From NCBI GenBank assembly GCA_964396715.1, contig CAYNFQ010000012.1, positions 1 through 38,824 on the forward strand: a stretch of DNA of 38,824 nt. Reading direction: 5' to 3'. Numbering within the stretch: position 1 is the first letter of the stretch; the number at the start of each line of letters is the position of its first letter. This document shows, piece by piece, positions 1-7,467 of this stretch. Both the position numbers and the translations under genes were made by a program. Under the pieces are notes generated by a model. The model saw only the letters and a program-made list of their open reading frames with translations, did no database searches and had not been told where the DNA came from. Source of the stretch: CAYNFQ01 sp964396715. Lineage in GTDB: Bacteria; Patescibacteriota; Microgenomatia; Daviesbacterales; UBA10151.

Positions 1-157
1 CAGTTGCCTTTTTACTTGTCAAATCAACTTAAAAGTAGTTTTGCACCAAACTCAAAATAGACAGTTGATTTATGAAAGCTGGAGTAGTATTATACTAATT
101 GAGGCGAAGGGCTTGACCCTGACCCCATTATTGCACCTGCATAAAGTGGAAGACGCC

Positions 158-538
158 TCACAAAACTATCATTACTGAAAAGAAGTATTTTTGTCCCTGC
201 ATAGTTTTTGATCGCACAACCACTTTTATTTTTCTTCCTCCAAGATACCCAACAAAAGCAAAATAGTGCCCAAGATGGTCTTTTCTGTGCTCCTGAAAAG
301 TTTGAGCTTCTTCCAATAATTTTCTTGCAAGGGGTAAAACTTCAAACCTTCGAGCTTGTTCCACCTTAGTCCTTTTGCGGGAAGGGTTTATTAAATGGTC
401 CCAGCCTGATCGAGTAACGTGCACTTTTTGTCCGAATGCAGGCGTTATTTTTTCGTTACCACGCCACTTATTAAAATAATAATTGTAACCCTTATCTCTT
501 GCTTTTTCATATTTACTTTTTTTGTGCTTAGCTGTCAT
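158..538 (-). CDS. Putative BECR/RelE-like nuclease-fold protein
   Basis: A 126-residue basic protein. The N-terminal 35 residues are very rich in Lys/Arg. After that comes a compact domain with GWDHLINPSRKRT, a helix LPLARKLLEEAQTF and a C-terminal hairpin KIKVVVRSK...KYFFSVMIV. This order (helices, then a strand pair with conserved basic residues) resembles toxin-like RNases of the BECR/RelE type, but I cannot name a family. No antitoxin-like gene lies next to it. Its ATG is 6 bases from a TGC-TACAAT -10 box, so the mRNA is probably leaderless. The 157 bases beyond its stop hold no gene; an imperfect inverted repeat (GAGGCG 101-106, CGCCTC 154-159) overlaps the stop. Confidence 0.4.
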   Translation of the reverse strand: MTAKHKKSKYEKARDKGYNYYFNKWRGNEKITPAFGQKVHVTRSGWDHLINPSRKRTKVEQARRFEVLPLARKLLEEAQTFQEHRKDHLGHYFAFVGYLGGRKIKVVVRSKTMQGQKYFFSVMIVL

Positions 539-544
539 GGGTTT

Positions 545-550
545 ATTGTA
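545..550 (-). promoter_or_regulatory. Extended -10 box (TGC-TACAAT) for the 158-538 gene
   Basis: On the minus strand TGC TACAAT is followed by six bases and then the ATG at 538. Transcription would start on or next to the start codon. Confidence 0.5.
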
Positions 551-605
551 GCATTTTGATTAAAGCTAGCACAGCAAAATTATTTAGAGTTTTTGGAGAT
601 CGTGA

Positions 606-1310
606 TTATTTTAGGGATACTTGATAATCTTGATCATTTCCCTGGCCAAAATTACATGGGTTTTTATCCCGAGACTCTTTACTGATGATAATATTTTCCA
701 AAGTGATACCTTTACTTTGATATTCATTTAAAACAGTATCAGACATATGATAAAAAGGTGAGTCAAAAATCTTCGGTCCACCAAAGCCTTCAAACTTTTT
801 TAATCCCATATCAAAATTCCCTCCCTCACCAATAATTAAACCATAACCTAATAGCTGCCCCGCCTTTACCTTATCACCCTTTTTAACCGACGGCTCAAGA
901 TGGAAAAAGATAAATGCCCAGTTTGGATTAGCATCAGGTCGCAGCCAAACTGAATAGCCTCTTTCAGGTAGCTCAATTGAGGTAACCTGCCCATCAAATG
1001 GGGCAAAGGCTTTAGCTTTTTGGACCTCTGGTTTTAAGCTGATATAGTGTTTCATTGAACGGTTAGTTTCAGTCTCACCGCTGGTATTTTTGCCACTAGA
1101 ATCATGCCCCATACAGCTTCTAAATTGGGACAGGGAGGTAATTTCAGATAGATCCAGAGGATTTGCCACTATGAATTTTTCTTCAACTGGCCCTGACTGG
1201 CTACCTCCTATGGGAAAACCAGGGGGAGGTTTCCCTTTTCCGGTAATCATTCCAAAGGCCATTACCCCAACTACTAAAAGTACAACTCCAATAATTATCT
1301 TAGGCAGCAT
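606..1310 (-). CDS. Membrane-anchored M23/LytM-like domain protein
   Basis: 234 residues. One N-terminal TM segment (about 4-22) is followed by a Gly/Pro linker and then an extracytoplasmic domain. The stretch KAFAPFDGQVTSIELPERG ... FFHLEP..KKGDKVKAGQLLGYG matches the beta-barrel core of M23 (LytM) peptidases or their lipoyl-like relatives. One His (FFHL) is where M23 enzymes carry a metal ligand, but the usual HxxxD/HxH set is not clearly complete, so it may bind rather than cut peptidoglycan. It is divergent from the gene at 1345; the 34-bp gap holds a perfect 14-bp palindrome. Confidence 0.5.
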   Translation of the reverse strand: MLPKIIIGVVLLVVGVMAFGMITGKGKPPPGFPIGGSQSGPVEEKFIVANPLDLSEITSLSQFRSCMGHDSSGKNTSGETETNRSMKHYISLKPEVQKAKAFAPFDGQVTSIELPERGYSVWLRPDANPNWAFIFFHLEPSVKKGDKVKAGQLLGYGLIIGEGGNFDMGLKKFEGFGGPKIFDSPFYHMSDTVLNEYQSKGITLENIIISKESRDKNPCNFGQGNDQDYQVSLK

Positions 1311-1320
1311 ATATTCAGTT

Positions 1321-1334
1321 TAACACATGTGTTA
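1321..1334. promoter_or_regulatory. Perfect 14-bp palindrome between divergent genes
   Basis: TAACACATGTGTTA lies in the 34-bp gap between two divergent start codons (1310 and 1345). It could be an operator acting on both promoters. No regulator is assigned. Confidence 0.35.
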
Positions 1335-1344
1335 CAGTTAATTA

Positions 1345-2058
1345 GTGCACTTTAATTGGAAAAGTGATTACAAGCTGCCTTTAAGTTTTATTATATTTTT
1401 TGTGCTGATGTTTTTCCTGTTGGGTGAACAGCTGCCGGCTTTGCCGACTTATTTATTGGGAGTAGAAAACGTAGGAGATGGTCCTGCTAAACTTCATATA
1501 TTGGACCTTGGTTTAAGTGATTCACTTCATCGCCCAGTGGCCTATTTGATAATTGGTACAGTAATTTGGATTTTATATAGAGTATTTTTTTGGCCAATTG
1601 CTTGGTTTGTGGGAGCAGTTCTTTGGATATTGGAGCAACGGACATTAACCCCGCTGGATCAACGCCCGACGCTTATTAATACGATAATTTTTACATTTAC
1701 TTTCTGGATTCTGCTTACCTTAGTTCCATATTTTATCTATAGATGGGTAGATCAAAAATGGGGAGGAAAAGGTATAAGAGGTGCCATCCTGATTGTACTG
1801 GTGATAAACCTTTTAATCTTTGGTTTTTTTGCTTTTCAAATTTATGTTTTACATAATTCTTACCGTGGTCTGCACAAAAATACAGAACAGCAGGGAGTTT
1901 CATCAAAAGTGCTTCCTCCAAATACCTGTCCTGACCGTTTGATTACAGAAAAAGATAAACAGACAGCTGTCTATTGGGATGGAAAGACCCTTCCGGTATC
2001 TGCCGATGAACAAAAATGGGTAGAGCAAAATTGCCCGGGAGCACTACAAACTCCCTAG
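1345..2058 (+). CDS. Unknown multi-pass membrane protein
   Basis: 237 residues, GTG start. I see four hydrophobic segments (about 13-28, 63-95, 108-130 and 147-170), then a soluble tail of about 65 residues containing two Cys in CPD and NCPG contexts. I do not recognise a family. The tail may fold outside the cell with a disulfide. The 190 bases after it hold a short GC hairpin (CCGCTT...AAGCGG near 2170) and the promoter of the next gene. Confidence 0.65.
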   Translation: MHFNWKSDYKLPLSFIIFFVLMFFLLGEQLPALPTYLLGVENVGDGPAKLHILDLGLSDSLHRPVAYLIIGTVIWILYRVFFWPIAWFVGAVLWILEQRTLTPLDQRPTLINTIIFTFTFWILLTLVPYFIYRWVDQKWGGKGIRGAILIVLVINLLIFGFFAFQIYVLHNSYRGLHKNTEQQGVSSKVLPPNTCPDRLITEKDKQTAVYWDGKTLPVSADEQKWVEQNCPGALQTP

Positions 2059-2251
2059 GTGTCAACTTAATCTACCCCCCAGGTGTATTTCTCATATTTC
2101 TCACAGAATTTAAAATTTAGAGTTTTTGGAGGTGGCTTAATTTAGGGTTTGCAGAGGGTGCTTTTGGAGCCGCTTTTTGAAGCGGAACAACTCACTCTAT
2201 TGTTTTAATTGTTCAATTCTGTTATACTACCCACCTTGGTAAATTGACCTT

Positions 2252-2479
2252 ATGACTAATCTTTGTATTAAGTGCGGGAAGCCCAGGATGGATGGTAAGA
2301 GCTGGAAAACTAAATCCGGAAATTCCACAGTATTTTATACCCAAACAATTTGTCCGGATCCTATTTGCCAAAAAATTGTTGATCAGGGGATTGCAGACAG
2401 AAAAGAAAAAGCAGAACTGATTTTAAGAAGGAAAGATGAAGCCAAACTGGCCAGGGAGAAACTTTTGGCAGTCAGCTAA
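2252..2479 (+). CDS. Small Cys-motif (zinc-ribbon-like) protein
   Basis: 75 residues. An N-terminal CIKC and a later CPDPIC give four Cys spaced like a small zinc ribbon, followed by a charged helix (ADRKEKAELILRRKDEAKLA). No catalytic motif. A -10-like TGT-TATACT at 2223-2228 would give a short leader of about 17 bases; no clear Shine-Dalgarno is visible. Function unknown; nucleic-acid or ribosome binding would be only a guess. Confidence 0.6.
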   Translation: MTNLCIKCGKPRMDGKSWKTKSGNSTVFYTQTICPDPICQKIVDQGIADRKEKAELILRRKDEAKLAREKLLAVS

Positions 2480-2495
2480 ACCTCTACAGGTTTGA

Positions 2496-2501
2496 TATAC
2501 T
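2496..2501 (+). promoter_or_regulatory. Extended -10 (TGA-TATACT), leaderless start at GTG 2508
   Basis: TGA TATACT is followed by six bases and the GTG start codon of the nucleotidyltransferase gene. The promoter sits in the 28-bp gap after the previous stop. Confidence 0.5.
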
Positions 2502-2507
2502 AATGCT

Positions 2508-2930
2508 GTGAGGAATAAAAAAGTAGTTCTAGTCGGAGGCTGTTTTGATGTCTTACACCCCGGTCATGTAATTTTCTTGCAAAAAGCCAAAAAAGCGGGG
2601 GATCAACTGATAGTTCTTGTGGAATCGGATGAAAAGATCAAGAAATTAAAAGGTATCAACCGGCCGGTGCACACGCAAAAAGAAAGGGCGCTCATTTTAA
2701 AAGCCCTCAAGTTTATTGATCGGGTTATCCTGCTGCCGGACATGAAAGATGATTCTGATTATGCAAGAGTGGTTAAAAAGATTAAGCCGGATATTATTGC
2801 CGCAACTGAGGGGGCAGAAGATAATCATTATAAAATCAAGGCGGCGAAACTGGTTGGCGCCCAATTTATTTATGTGACCAAAATGATCGGTCATCACTCA
2901 AGCTCCAAAATTTTGAGAGGCCCGCCTTGA
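2508..2930 (+). CDS. Cytidylyltransferase-like nucleotidyltransferase
   Basis: 140 residues. The HxGH signature is intact in GGCFDVLHPGHVIFL (about 8-22), and the C-terminal HHSSSKIL corresponds to the ISSTxI motif. Enzymes of this size (archaeal FAD synthetase, glycerol-3-P or ADP-heptose-type transferases) join a CTP/ATP-derived nucleotide to a phosphorylated small molecule. The exact substrate cannot be read from the sequence. GTG start, probably leaderless. It is followed 18 bp later by an RnfD-like membrane gene. Confidence 0.75.
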   Translation: MRNKKVVLVGGCFDVLHPGHVIFLQKAKKAGDQLIVLVESDEKIKKLKGINRPVHTQKERALILKALKFIDRVILLPDMKDDSDYARVVKKIKPDIIAATEGAEDNHYKIKAAKLVGAQFIYVTKMIGHHSSSKILRGPP

Positions 2931-2947
2931 TAGTGTAATATTTAAGA

Positions 2948-3655
2948 GTGAACTTTCTTAAAAAATTTAGCATTTATTATTTGCTGATAATTTTCTTGTT
3001 CTCTCTTTATCTTGAGGGATTTTTCCAGTTTGGGTGGCAGAAAGTTTTACCCCAACTTATATTTGCAGCTTCAGGAGCTGTTGCTTCGGGTATCTTCTTT
3101 GACTATATCGAACTTAAAAGGTTTCAGCTACCGCTGACCCCTTTGATCACCGGCTTGATTATTGGGCTAGTTGCCCAATTCGGTGAGCAGCCGCTGATTC
3201 TTTTGTCAATTGGGGCAATTGCCATGTTGGTCAAATTCGCAGTTAAATTAGAGGGTCGGCATATATTTAACCCTGCAGCAGGAGGGCTTTTAGCAGGACT
3301 ATTGCTTTTTAATTCTGCGCCTTCCTGGTGGGTGGGAGGGGCAAATTTTTGGCCTTTTTTAATCTGGATTCCCATTTTTCTTTACAAATTTAAAAGGTGG
3401 GCGCCAATGGCAGGGTTTTTGTTACCTGTGGTAATTGTAAATGGAATAAACGTACTACTGTCCTCTGCTTTGCTCTTTTTCATCTCTGTCATGCTAATTG
3501 AGCCTAAAACCTCTCCTGCAGAAATAAAATTGGGGTTAATTTATGGATTGGTGGTGGGTATAGGTTATTCAATTTTCAATTATTTTGATCCGCTGATTAC
3601 GTCTTTGCTTATTGGTAATTTAGGGGCTAGACTTTTGGCAAAATTTATATTATAA
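2948..3655 (+). CDS. RnfD/NqrB-like membrane protein
   Basis: 235 residues with about eight hydrophobic segments. GRHIFNPAAGGLLAG and VMLIEPKTSPAE match the two hallmarks of the RnfD/NqrB/RnfE family (the FNPAA motif and the D/E-P-xTSP motif where flavin-bearing relatives carry FMN-Thr). No other Rnf/Nqr subunits are nearby, so a complete ion pump is unlikely from this locus. It stands next to a cupredoxin-like gene, so a link to membrane redox chemistry is inferred. GTG start with TGTAAT eight bases upstream. Confidence 0.7.
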   Translation: MNFLKKFSIYYLLIIFLFSLYLEGFFQFGWQKVLPQLIFAASGAVASGIFFDYIELKRFQLPLTPLITGLIIGLVAQFGEQPLILLSIGAIAMLVKFAVKLEGRHIFNPAAGGLLAGLLLFNSAPSWWVGGANFWPFLIWIPIFLYKFKRWAPMAGFLLPVVIVNGINVLLSSALLFFISVMLIEPKTSPAEIKLGLIYGLVVGIGYSIFNYFDPLITSLLIGNLGARLLAKFIL

Positions 3656-3663
3656 ATATTTAT

Positions 3664-4119
3664 ATGTCGCGTAATGCAGTAATCGGTGTGGTTGCCATAT
3701 TAGTGTTAGGCTTTATCGGCTGGAATATTTTAAACTCCCAAAAGAGTGCAACCAAAACTTCTCCTTCGCCAACTTCGGCCCCAACTTCCAAAGAATCCAT
3801 TGCACCTTCAGCAACAGAGGGTGGGGTAGTGGTAGAGGAGTCATCAAAGAGTAAAAGCGTTGTTCAAATTACCTCTTCAGGCTTTACACCTCAAAATATT
3901 ACAGTCAAAGCTGGGGAGTCTGTAACTTGGGTAAATGAAGATACAGAAAGCCACCAAGTCAACTCGGCAGTTCATCCAACCCATCAGGTATATCCCAGGC
4001 TTAATCTAGGAGTCATAAAACCAGCAGAGACAAAAGAGCTCTCTTTCCCTGATGCCGGTTCCTATAAATACCACGACCACCTCAACCCTTCCCTTACCGG
4101 CTCTGTTACTGTAGAATGA
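3664..4119 (+). CDS. Membrane-anchored cupredoxin-like protein with altered copper site
   Basis: 151 residues. N-terminal TM anchor (about 5-22), a Ser/Thr/Pro linker (30-60), then a cupredoxin fold: SGFTPQNITVKAGESVTWVN and ESHQVNS (first His ligand position). In type 1 copper proteins the last loop reads roughly YxYxCxxHPxMxG; here it reads YKYHDHLNPSLTG, so the Cys, the second His and the Met positions are occupied by D, N and L. Copper may be bound by the His-rich loop or not at all. It starts 8 bp after the RnfD-like gene. Confidence 0.7.
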   Translation: MSRNAVIGVVAILVLGFIGWNILNSQKSATKTSPSPTSAPTSKESIAPSATEGGVVVEESSKSKSVVQITSSGFTPQNITVKAGESVTWVNEDTESHQVNSAVHPTHQVYPRLNLGVIKPAETKELSFPDAGSYKYHDHLNPSLTGSVTVE

Positions 4120-4129
4120 TTCTACACCA

Positions 4130-4789
4130 GTGAGGATCAAATTATTTTTGCTCTCTGCTATTTTTTTGTCCTTTTTTACTTATTTTTCCTATACTGTGGC
4201 TAAAGAAAAATGGCAACAGTTTGATTTTGACTCAACAGTTAAAATTCAAGACCATCTACCCAGAAAATATGATCAAATTTTTTCCTACTTTTCCCTTTTA
4301 GGTTCTGTTGAGGTGACAGTTGGAATCTCAATATTTTTTGCCCTCCTTGCTCTTCTAAAATGGAGATGGTGGGTAATTTTAGGATGGTTAATGATACTTC
4401 CCGCAACGCTGGCTGAAGTTTTTGGGAAACTGGTCCTTTTTCATCCAGGTCCGCCTGTTTTTTTCCACAGAAGCCTGCTGCCCACCTCTTTACCATCTTT
4501 TTATGTGCATACTGATTTTTCCTATCCTTCCGGTCATATGACTAGAACCATTTTTATTGTTACCATCTTTTTTTGTATGGTGCTTTTTAGCTTCAGGAAC
4601 AGTTCATTACTAAAAGTTTTGCTTATTTTTATTCTTTTATCACTTGTTTTCCTGATGGCCCTCACCAGGATTTATTTGGGAGAACACTGGTTTTCCGATG
4701 TTTTAGGCGGAACCCTTTTAGGTATCAGTTTTGGATTGTTTGCCTCGGGGTTGATCCTTCGACCTCGCTCAGGATCAAGCCTGAACTAG
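4130..4789 (+). CDS. PAP2-family membrane phosphatase
   Basis: 219 residues, GTG start, six hydrophobic segments. The three phosphatase motifs are present: KLVLFHPGPP (variant of KxxxxxxRP), YPSGHMTR and TRIYLGEHWFSDVLGG (SRxxxxxHxxxD type). Such enzymes dephosphorylate undecaprenyl pyrophosphate or phosphatidate at the membrane. The last dozen codons (reading RPRSGSSLN) come from a palindromic repeat that begins at 4751, so the natural C-terminus has been replaced or extended by repeat DNA. Confidence 0.75.
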   Translation: MRIKLFLLSAIFLSFFTYFSYTVAKEKWQQFDFDSTVKIQDHLPRKYDQIFSYFSLLGSVEVTVGISIFFALLALLKWRWWVILGWLMILPATLAEVFGKLVLFHPGPPVFFHRSLLPTSLPSFYVHTDFSYPSGHMTRTIFIVTIFFCMVLFSFRNSSLLKVLLIFILLSLVFLMALTRIYLGEHWFSDVLGGTLLGISFGLFASGLILRPRSGSSLN

Positions 4790-4844
4790 TTGAAGGATTG
4801 ATCCTTCGACCTCGCTCAGGATCAATCCTGAACTAGTTGAAGGA
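4751..4844. repeat. Two tandem 47-bp copies of the CTTCGAC/GCTCAGG palindromic repeat
   Basis: Units at 4751-4797 and 4798-4844 differ at one base. Each holds GATCCTTCGACCTCGCTCAG and an inverted partner ending GTTGAAGGAT. The first unit supplies the stop codon of the PAP2 gene. The core CCTTCGAC...GCTCAGG also occurs inside ccsA, ccsB and polA and near 13311. Confidence 0.8.
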
Positions 4845-4937
4845 TTGATTTTGCCTGCTAAAAAGGTTTAAGATGGTGGTGCCTGCCTGGGGGAGGTGAA
4901 AACTTGTGAATGAGCAAAAGCTCTTCATGATTTTATC

Positions 4938-5162
4938 ATGAATAGAAATGTATCTATTGTGGTAGTTATATTGGTATTGGTGGTGATTGCAGGATACCTG
5001 GTTTGGCTAAGAACTAAATACCAGCCGACAGTTTCACCACAGATTCAGGAAGTTGTCGCTGAACCGACCCCTGCTGCATCGACAGAAGAGGCAACACCTG
5101 CTGGTAAAGAAGCAACTGGATCAGGTACAAAGAGCGCAACTTCCAGTTCCATGAAAAAGTAG
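4938..5162 (+). CDS. Small membrane-anchored low-complexity protein
   Basis: 74 residues: one TM helix (about 6-24) and a tail rich in Ala, Thr, Ser, Pro and Glu ending SSSMKK. Probably a single-pass protein exposed at the surface or periplasm. There is no recognisable family. The start overlaps a CATGAT/ATCATG inverted repeat at 4926-4940. The function is unknown. Confidence 0.5.
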   Translation: MNRNVSIVVVILVLVVIAGYLVWLRTKYQPTVSPQIQEVVAEPTPAASTEEATPAGKEATGSGTKSATSSSMKK

Positions 5163-5311
5163 GTCGCTCGTCACAGCATAAAGCACCACTCGGCTAGTAT
5201 TGCTGTCACTAAAGTATTTCTCTAGCCTCGCTATGTGAAGATTTTGTGATAAATATCTGCATACAAAATCTTCAAATTGCTTTGTTGCTTGTGACTGCGC
5301 TCCCAATTCTT
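5163..5311. repeat. Nested inverted-repeat region upstream of trxB
   Basis: An 11-bp perfect inverted repeat (GAAGATTTTGT 5237-5247, ACAAAATCTTC 5263-5273) lies inside a longer imperfect one: GTCACAGCATAAAGCA near 5170 against the complement of TGCTTTGTTGCTTGTGAC near 5278. It could be a structured RNA or a miniature mobile element. It contains no gene. Confidence 0.4.
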
Positions 5312-5324
5312 GTAAGATATTAAT

Positions 5325-6254
5325 ATGGAAAATTCCCAAGTTGAAAAATTAGTCATTATTGGTTCCGGCCCTGCCGGACTAACTGCAGCCATTTATGCTG
5401 CCCGGGGAGCTTTGGATCCTTTAGTTATTGCCGGCAGGGAAGCAGGAGGACAGCTTACTCTAACCACAGATGTAGATGATTTTCCCGGCTTTGAAGAAGG
5501 TATCCAGGGGCCTGATTTAATGGTCAAGATGAGAAAGCAGGCCGAAAGGTTTAAGGTTAGGTTTATAAACGAAGATGTGGTTTCAGTTGATTTAACAACC
5601 AGACCATTTGTTATTCAGTCTGAAAGCAGACGACTGACGACTGATAGCTTGATTATTGCCACCGGCGCATCTGCCATGTGGCTGAATTTGGAATCAGAAC
5701 AAAGATTACGGGGTAAAGGAGTTTCTGCCTGTGCTGTTTGCGACGGATTTTTCTTCAAAGATAAAGATGTGGCAGTGGTGGGAGGAGGGGATACTGCCAT
5801 GAGGGAAGCCCAATATTTATCAAAGGTTTGTAAAAATGTGACAGTTGTTCACAGAAGAGATAATCTAAGGGCTCAGAGTGCTCTGGTAGGGTTAGTTAAA
5901 TCAAAACCTAATGTTAAATTTGTCTTTAATTCAGTGGTGGATGAGGTATTGGGAGAGGATAAAGTAACAGGAGTGAAGCTAAAAAATACTCAAAATGGAG
6001 AAATTAGCACTTTAGAAGTTGCTGGAGTCTTTATTGCCATCGGTCACAAGCCAAATACTGACTTTTTAAAAGGACAAATTGATTTAGATGAAAAAGGGTA
6101 TGTAGTGGTGACCAATGAAACCCATACCAAAATACCAGGAGTATTTGTGGCAGGGGATGTGGCAGACTATCACTACAGACAGGCAGTCACTGCCGCCGGC
6201 GCAGGCTGCATGGCAGCGCTAGATGTAGAAGAATATTTGGAAAATTTAAAGTGA
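5325..6254 (+). CDS. trxB: Thioredoxin reductase
   Basis: 309 residues, normal for the bacterial low-Mr type. FAD-binding GSGPAGLTAAIYAARG (12-27), the redox pair CAVC, NADP-binding VGGGDTAMREA and the second FAD motif GVFVAGDVADYHYRQAVTAAGAG are all intact. It reduces thioredoxin with NADPH and here heads a redox operon with nickel superoxide dismutase. Around residues 100-108 (SESRRLTTDS) the DNA carries a GACGACT heptamer tandem that also occurs in the GT4 gene at 38187; total length is unchanged. The -10 TAAGAT at 5313-5318 suggests a leaderless mRNA. Confidence 0.95.
   Translation: MENSQVEKLVIIGSGPAGLTAAIYAARGALDPLVIAGREAGGQLTLTTDVDDFPGFEEGIQGPDLMVKMRKQAERFKVRFINEDVVSVDLTTRPFVIQSESRRLTTDSLIIATGASAMWLNLESEQRLRGKGVSACAVCDGFFFKDKDVAVVGGGDTAMREAQYLSKVCKNVTVVHRRDNLRAQSALVGLVKSKPNVKFVFNSVVDEVLGEDKVTGVKLKNTQNGEISTLEVAGVFIAIGHKPNTDFLKGQIDLDEKGYVVVTNETHTKIPGVFVAGDVADYHYRQAVTAAGAGCMAALDVEEYLENLK
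5629..5646 (-). repeat. GACGACT heptamer-type repeat inside trxB
   Basis: The reverse complement reads TATCAGTCGTCAGTCGTC, an 18-base exact match to 38187-38204 in the GT4 gene. It is read in frame in trxB. Confidence 0.65.
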
Positions 6255-6475
6255 AAATTAAGCTATCTGATCACGCTAAAAAACAAAGGATTGATAGGAA
6301 AATTCCTTTAGAGCAAATAATTAAAACTGTTAAAAATCCAAAGAATAAGGCAAAAAGTTTTAAAAATAGGGAATTGAGACAAAGAGAATTTGGTGGTAAA
6401 ATATTAGAGGTAGTTTCAATTAAAGAATATAATATTACAATAGTTGTTACCCAATATTATCTGGAGGGAAAATAA
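6251..6475 (+). CDS. DUF4258-like protein, putative toxin
   Basis: 74 residues, GTG start overlapping the trxB stop by four bases (GTGA). The protein begins KLSDHAKKQRIDRKIPLEQI and continues with KNRELRQREFGGK and a C-terminal strand pair, as in DUF4258, a small RelE/BrnT-like group. It is followed with a one-base overlap by a DUF2283 gene; this pairing recurs in bacteria and is usually considered a toxin-antitoxin candidate. Toxicity is inferred from the arrangement only. Confidence 0.65.
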   Translation: MKIKLSDHAKKQRIDRKIPLEQIIKTVKNPKNKAKSFKNRELRQREFGGKILEVVSIKEYNITIVVTQYYLEGK

Positions 6476-6681
6476 TGAAAATCACATACGATAAGGCGGT
6501 TGATGCTATGTATATAAAATTAAGAAAAGGTCGCTACGATCATACTAAAAAGGTGACTGATGATATTTTAGTGGATGTATCCAAAAAAGGAGAAGTTTTA
6601 GGCTTGGAGATTTTGGATGCCTCTAAAAATGTTGGCAAAGTAAGAAGAGAAAAAGTAGCAGTTGATTTTGCAGGAGTATAA
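6475..6681 (+). CDS. DUF2283 protein, putative antitoxin
   Basis: 68 residues matching the DUF2283 pattern: ITYDKAVDAMYIKLRKG ... VTDDILVDVSKKGEVLGLEILDAS. A clear GGAGGG Shine-Dalgarno lies 7 bases before the ATG. It pairs with the DUF4258 gene upstream and ends one base before the sodN start region, so the pair is embedded in the trxB-sodN operon. Confidence 0.75.
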   Translation: MKITYDKAVDAMYIKLRKGRYDHTKKVTDDILVDVSKKGEVLGLEILDASKNVGKVRREKVAVDFAGV

Positions 6682-6682
6682 C

Positions 6683-7108
6683 ATGTATTTAGTTAGACAT
6701 TTAATTAAAATCTTGCCTACTAAACCTATCTATGCCCATTGTGATATTCCTTGCGGGATTTATGATCCTCACAGTGCTCAAATGGCCGCTCAAACAGTTT
6801 TAAAGATGGTCCAAAAGATAAAAGAGTTGTCCACAGAGAATCCATCAGTTGATGACAGAAACAACTTTGTCAGGATGGTGAAAGTTAAAGAAGAGCATGC
6901 AGAACTTTGTAAAAGAGAAGTTTTAATTCTCTGGACAGATTATTTTAAAGCTGAACACCTGGAAAAATTCCCTGATCTGCATGATTTAATCTGGAAAACA
7001 ACCAAATTATGCAGTGACAACAAAAGAGCAATAGATGAAGCAAGAGCTCAAGAACTGGTAGCATCAGTTGATAAAATAGCTGAAGTTTTTAATCAGACTA
7101 AAAAATGA
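6683..7108 (+). CDS. sodN: Nickel superoxide dismutase precursor
   Basis: The nickel hook HCDIPCGIYDP is intact (mature His1, Cys2, Cys6), preceded by an 18-residue propeptide (MYLVRHLIKILPTKPIYA) that must be removed to free His1. The helical bundle carries the family stretch ILWTDYFKAEHLEKFPDLH. It converts superoxide to oxygen and peroxide. I chose the ATG at 6683 because AGGAG lies six bases upstream; longer in-frame starts would run into the previous gene. Precursor 141 residues. It is followed by its likely maturation protease. Certain as to family. Confidence 0.92.
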   Translation: MYLVRHLIKILPTKPIYAHCDIPCGIYDPHSAQMAAQTVLKMVQKIKELSTENPSVDDRNNFVRMVKVKEEHAELCKREVLILWTDYFKAEHLEKFPDLHDLIWKTTKLCSDNKRAIDEARAQELVASVDKIAEVFNQTKK

Positions 7109-7116
7109 CACAAAGT

Positions 7117-7187
7117 GTCATCCCCGCGAATGCGGGGATCCAATAAACAGAAATATTTAATTGGATTCCTGCCTACGCAGGAATGAC
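7117..7187. repeat. REP-like palindrome between sodN and sodX
   Basis: Two hairpins (CCCCGC/GCGGGG and CCTGC/GCAGG) within an overall inverted repeat GTCATCCC...ATCCAAT / ATTGGAT...GAATGAC. The terminal GAATGAC supplies the ATG start codon of sodX. A similar structure occurs at 22657-22744. Confidence 0.8.
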
Positions 7188-7467
7188 GAGCTTAATTCCC
7201 TTTTCCAGATTTACTGTACATGGTAATTCTATGCTTCCTACCTTAAGACCAGGCCAGGATGTATTGGTTTGGTGCTGGTTTTATAAATTAAAAGTAGGAG
7301 ATCTTGTGGCCATCAAAGTTAATGGTAAAGAAATGATCAAGCGTATTGAAAGTTTCAACGGCCGTGGCATTTTTGTTTCAGGGGATAATGAAAGTGGAAG
7401 TACTGATAGTAGAACTTTTGGACCAATAAAACAGAATCAAATTATAGGTAAGGTAATCTGGTATTAA
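7183..7467 (+). CDS. sodX: Nickel SOD maturation protease (S26 family)
   Basis: 94 residues, a minimal S26 peptidase: catalytic Ser in HGNSMLPTLRPGQDVLV (about 17) and catalytic Lys in NGKEMIKRI (about 50), then the box GDNESGSTDSRTFGPI. Short soluble S26 proteins next to sodN are SodX, which trims the SodN propeptide. The start codon lies within the terminal repeat of the REP-like element, so the N-terminus may be shorter than the ancestral one. Its stop overlaps the stop of the converging flavin reductase remnant. Confidence 0.8.
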   Translation: MTSLIPFSRFTVHGNSMLPTLRPGQDVLVWCWFYKLKVGDLVAIKVNGKEMIKRIESFNGRGIFVSGDNESGSTDSRTFGPIKQNQIIGKVIWY

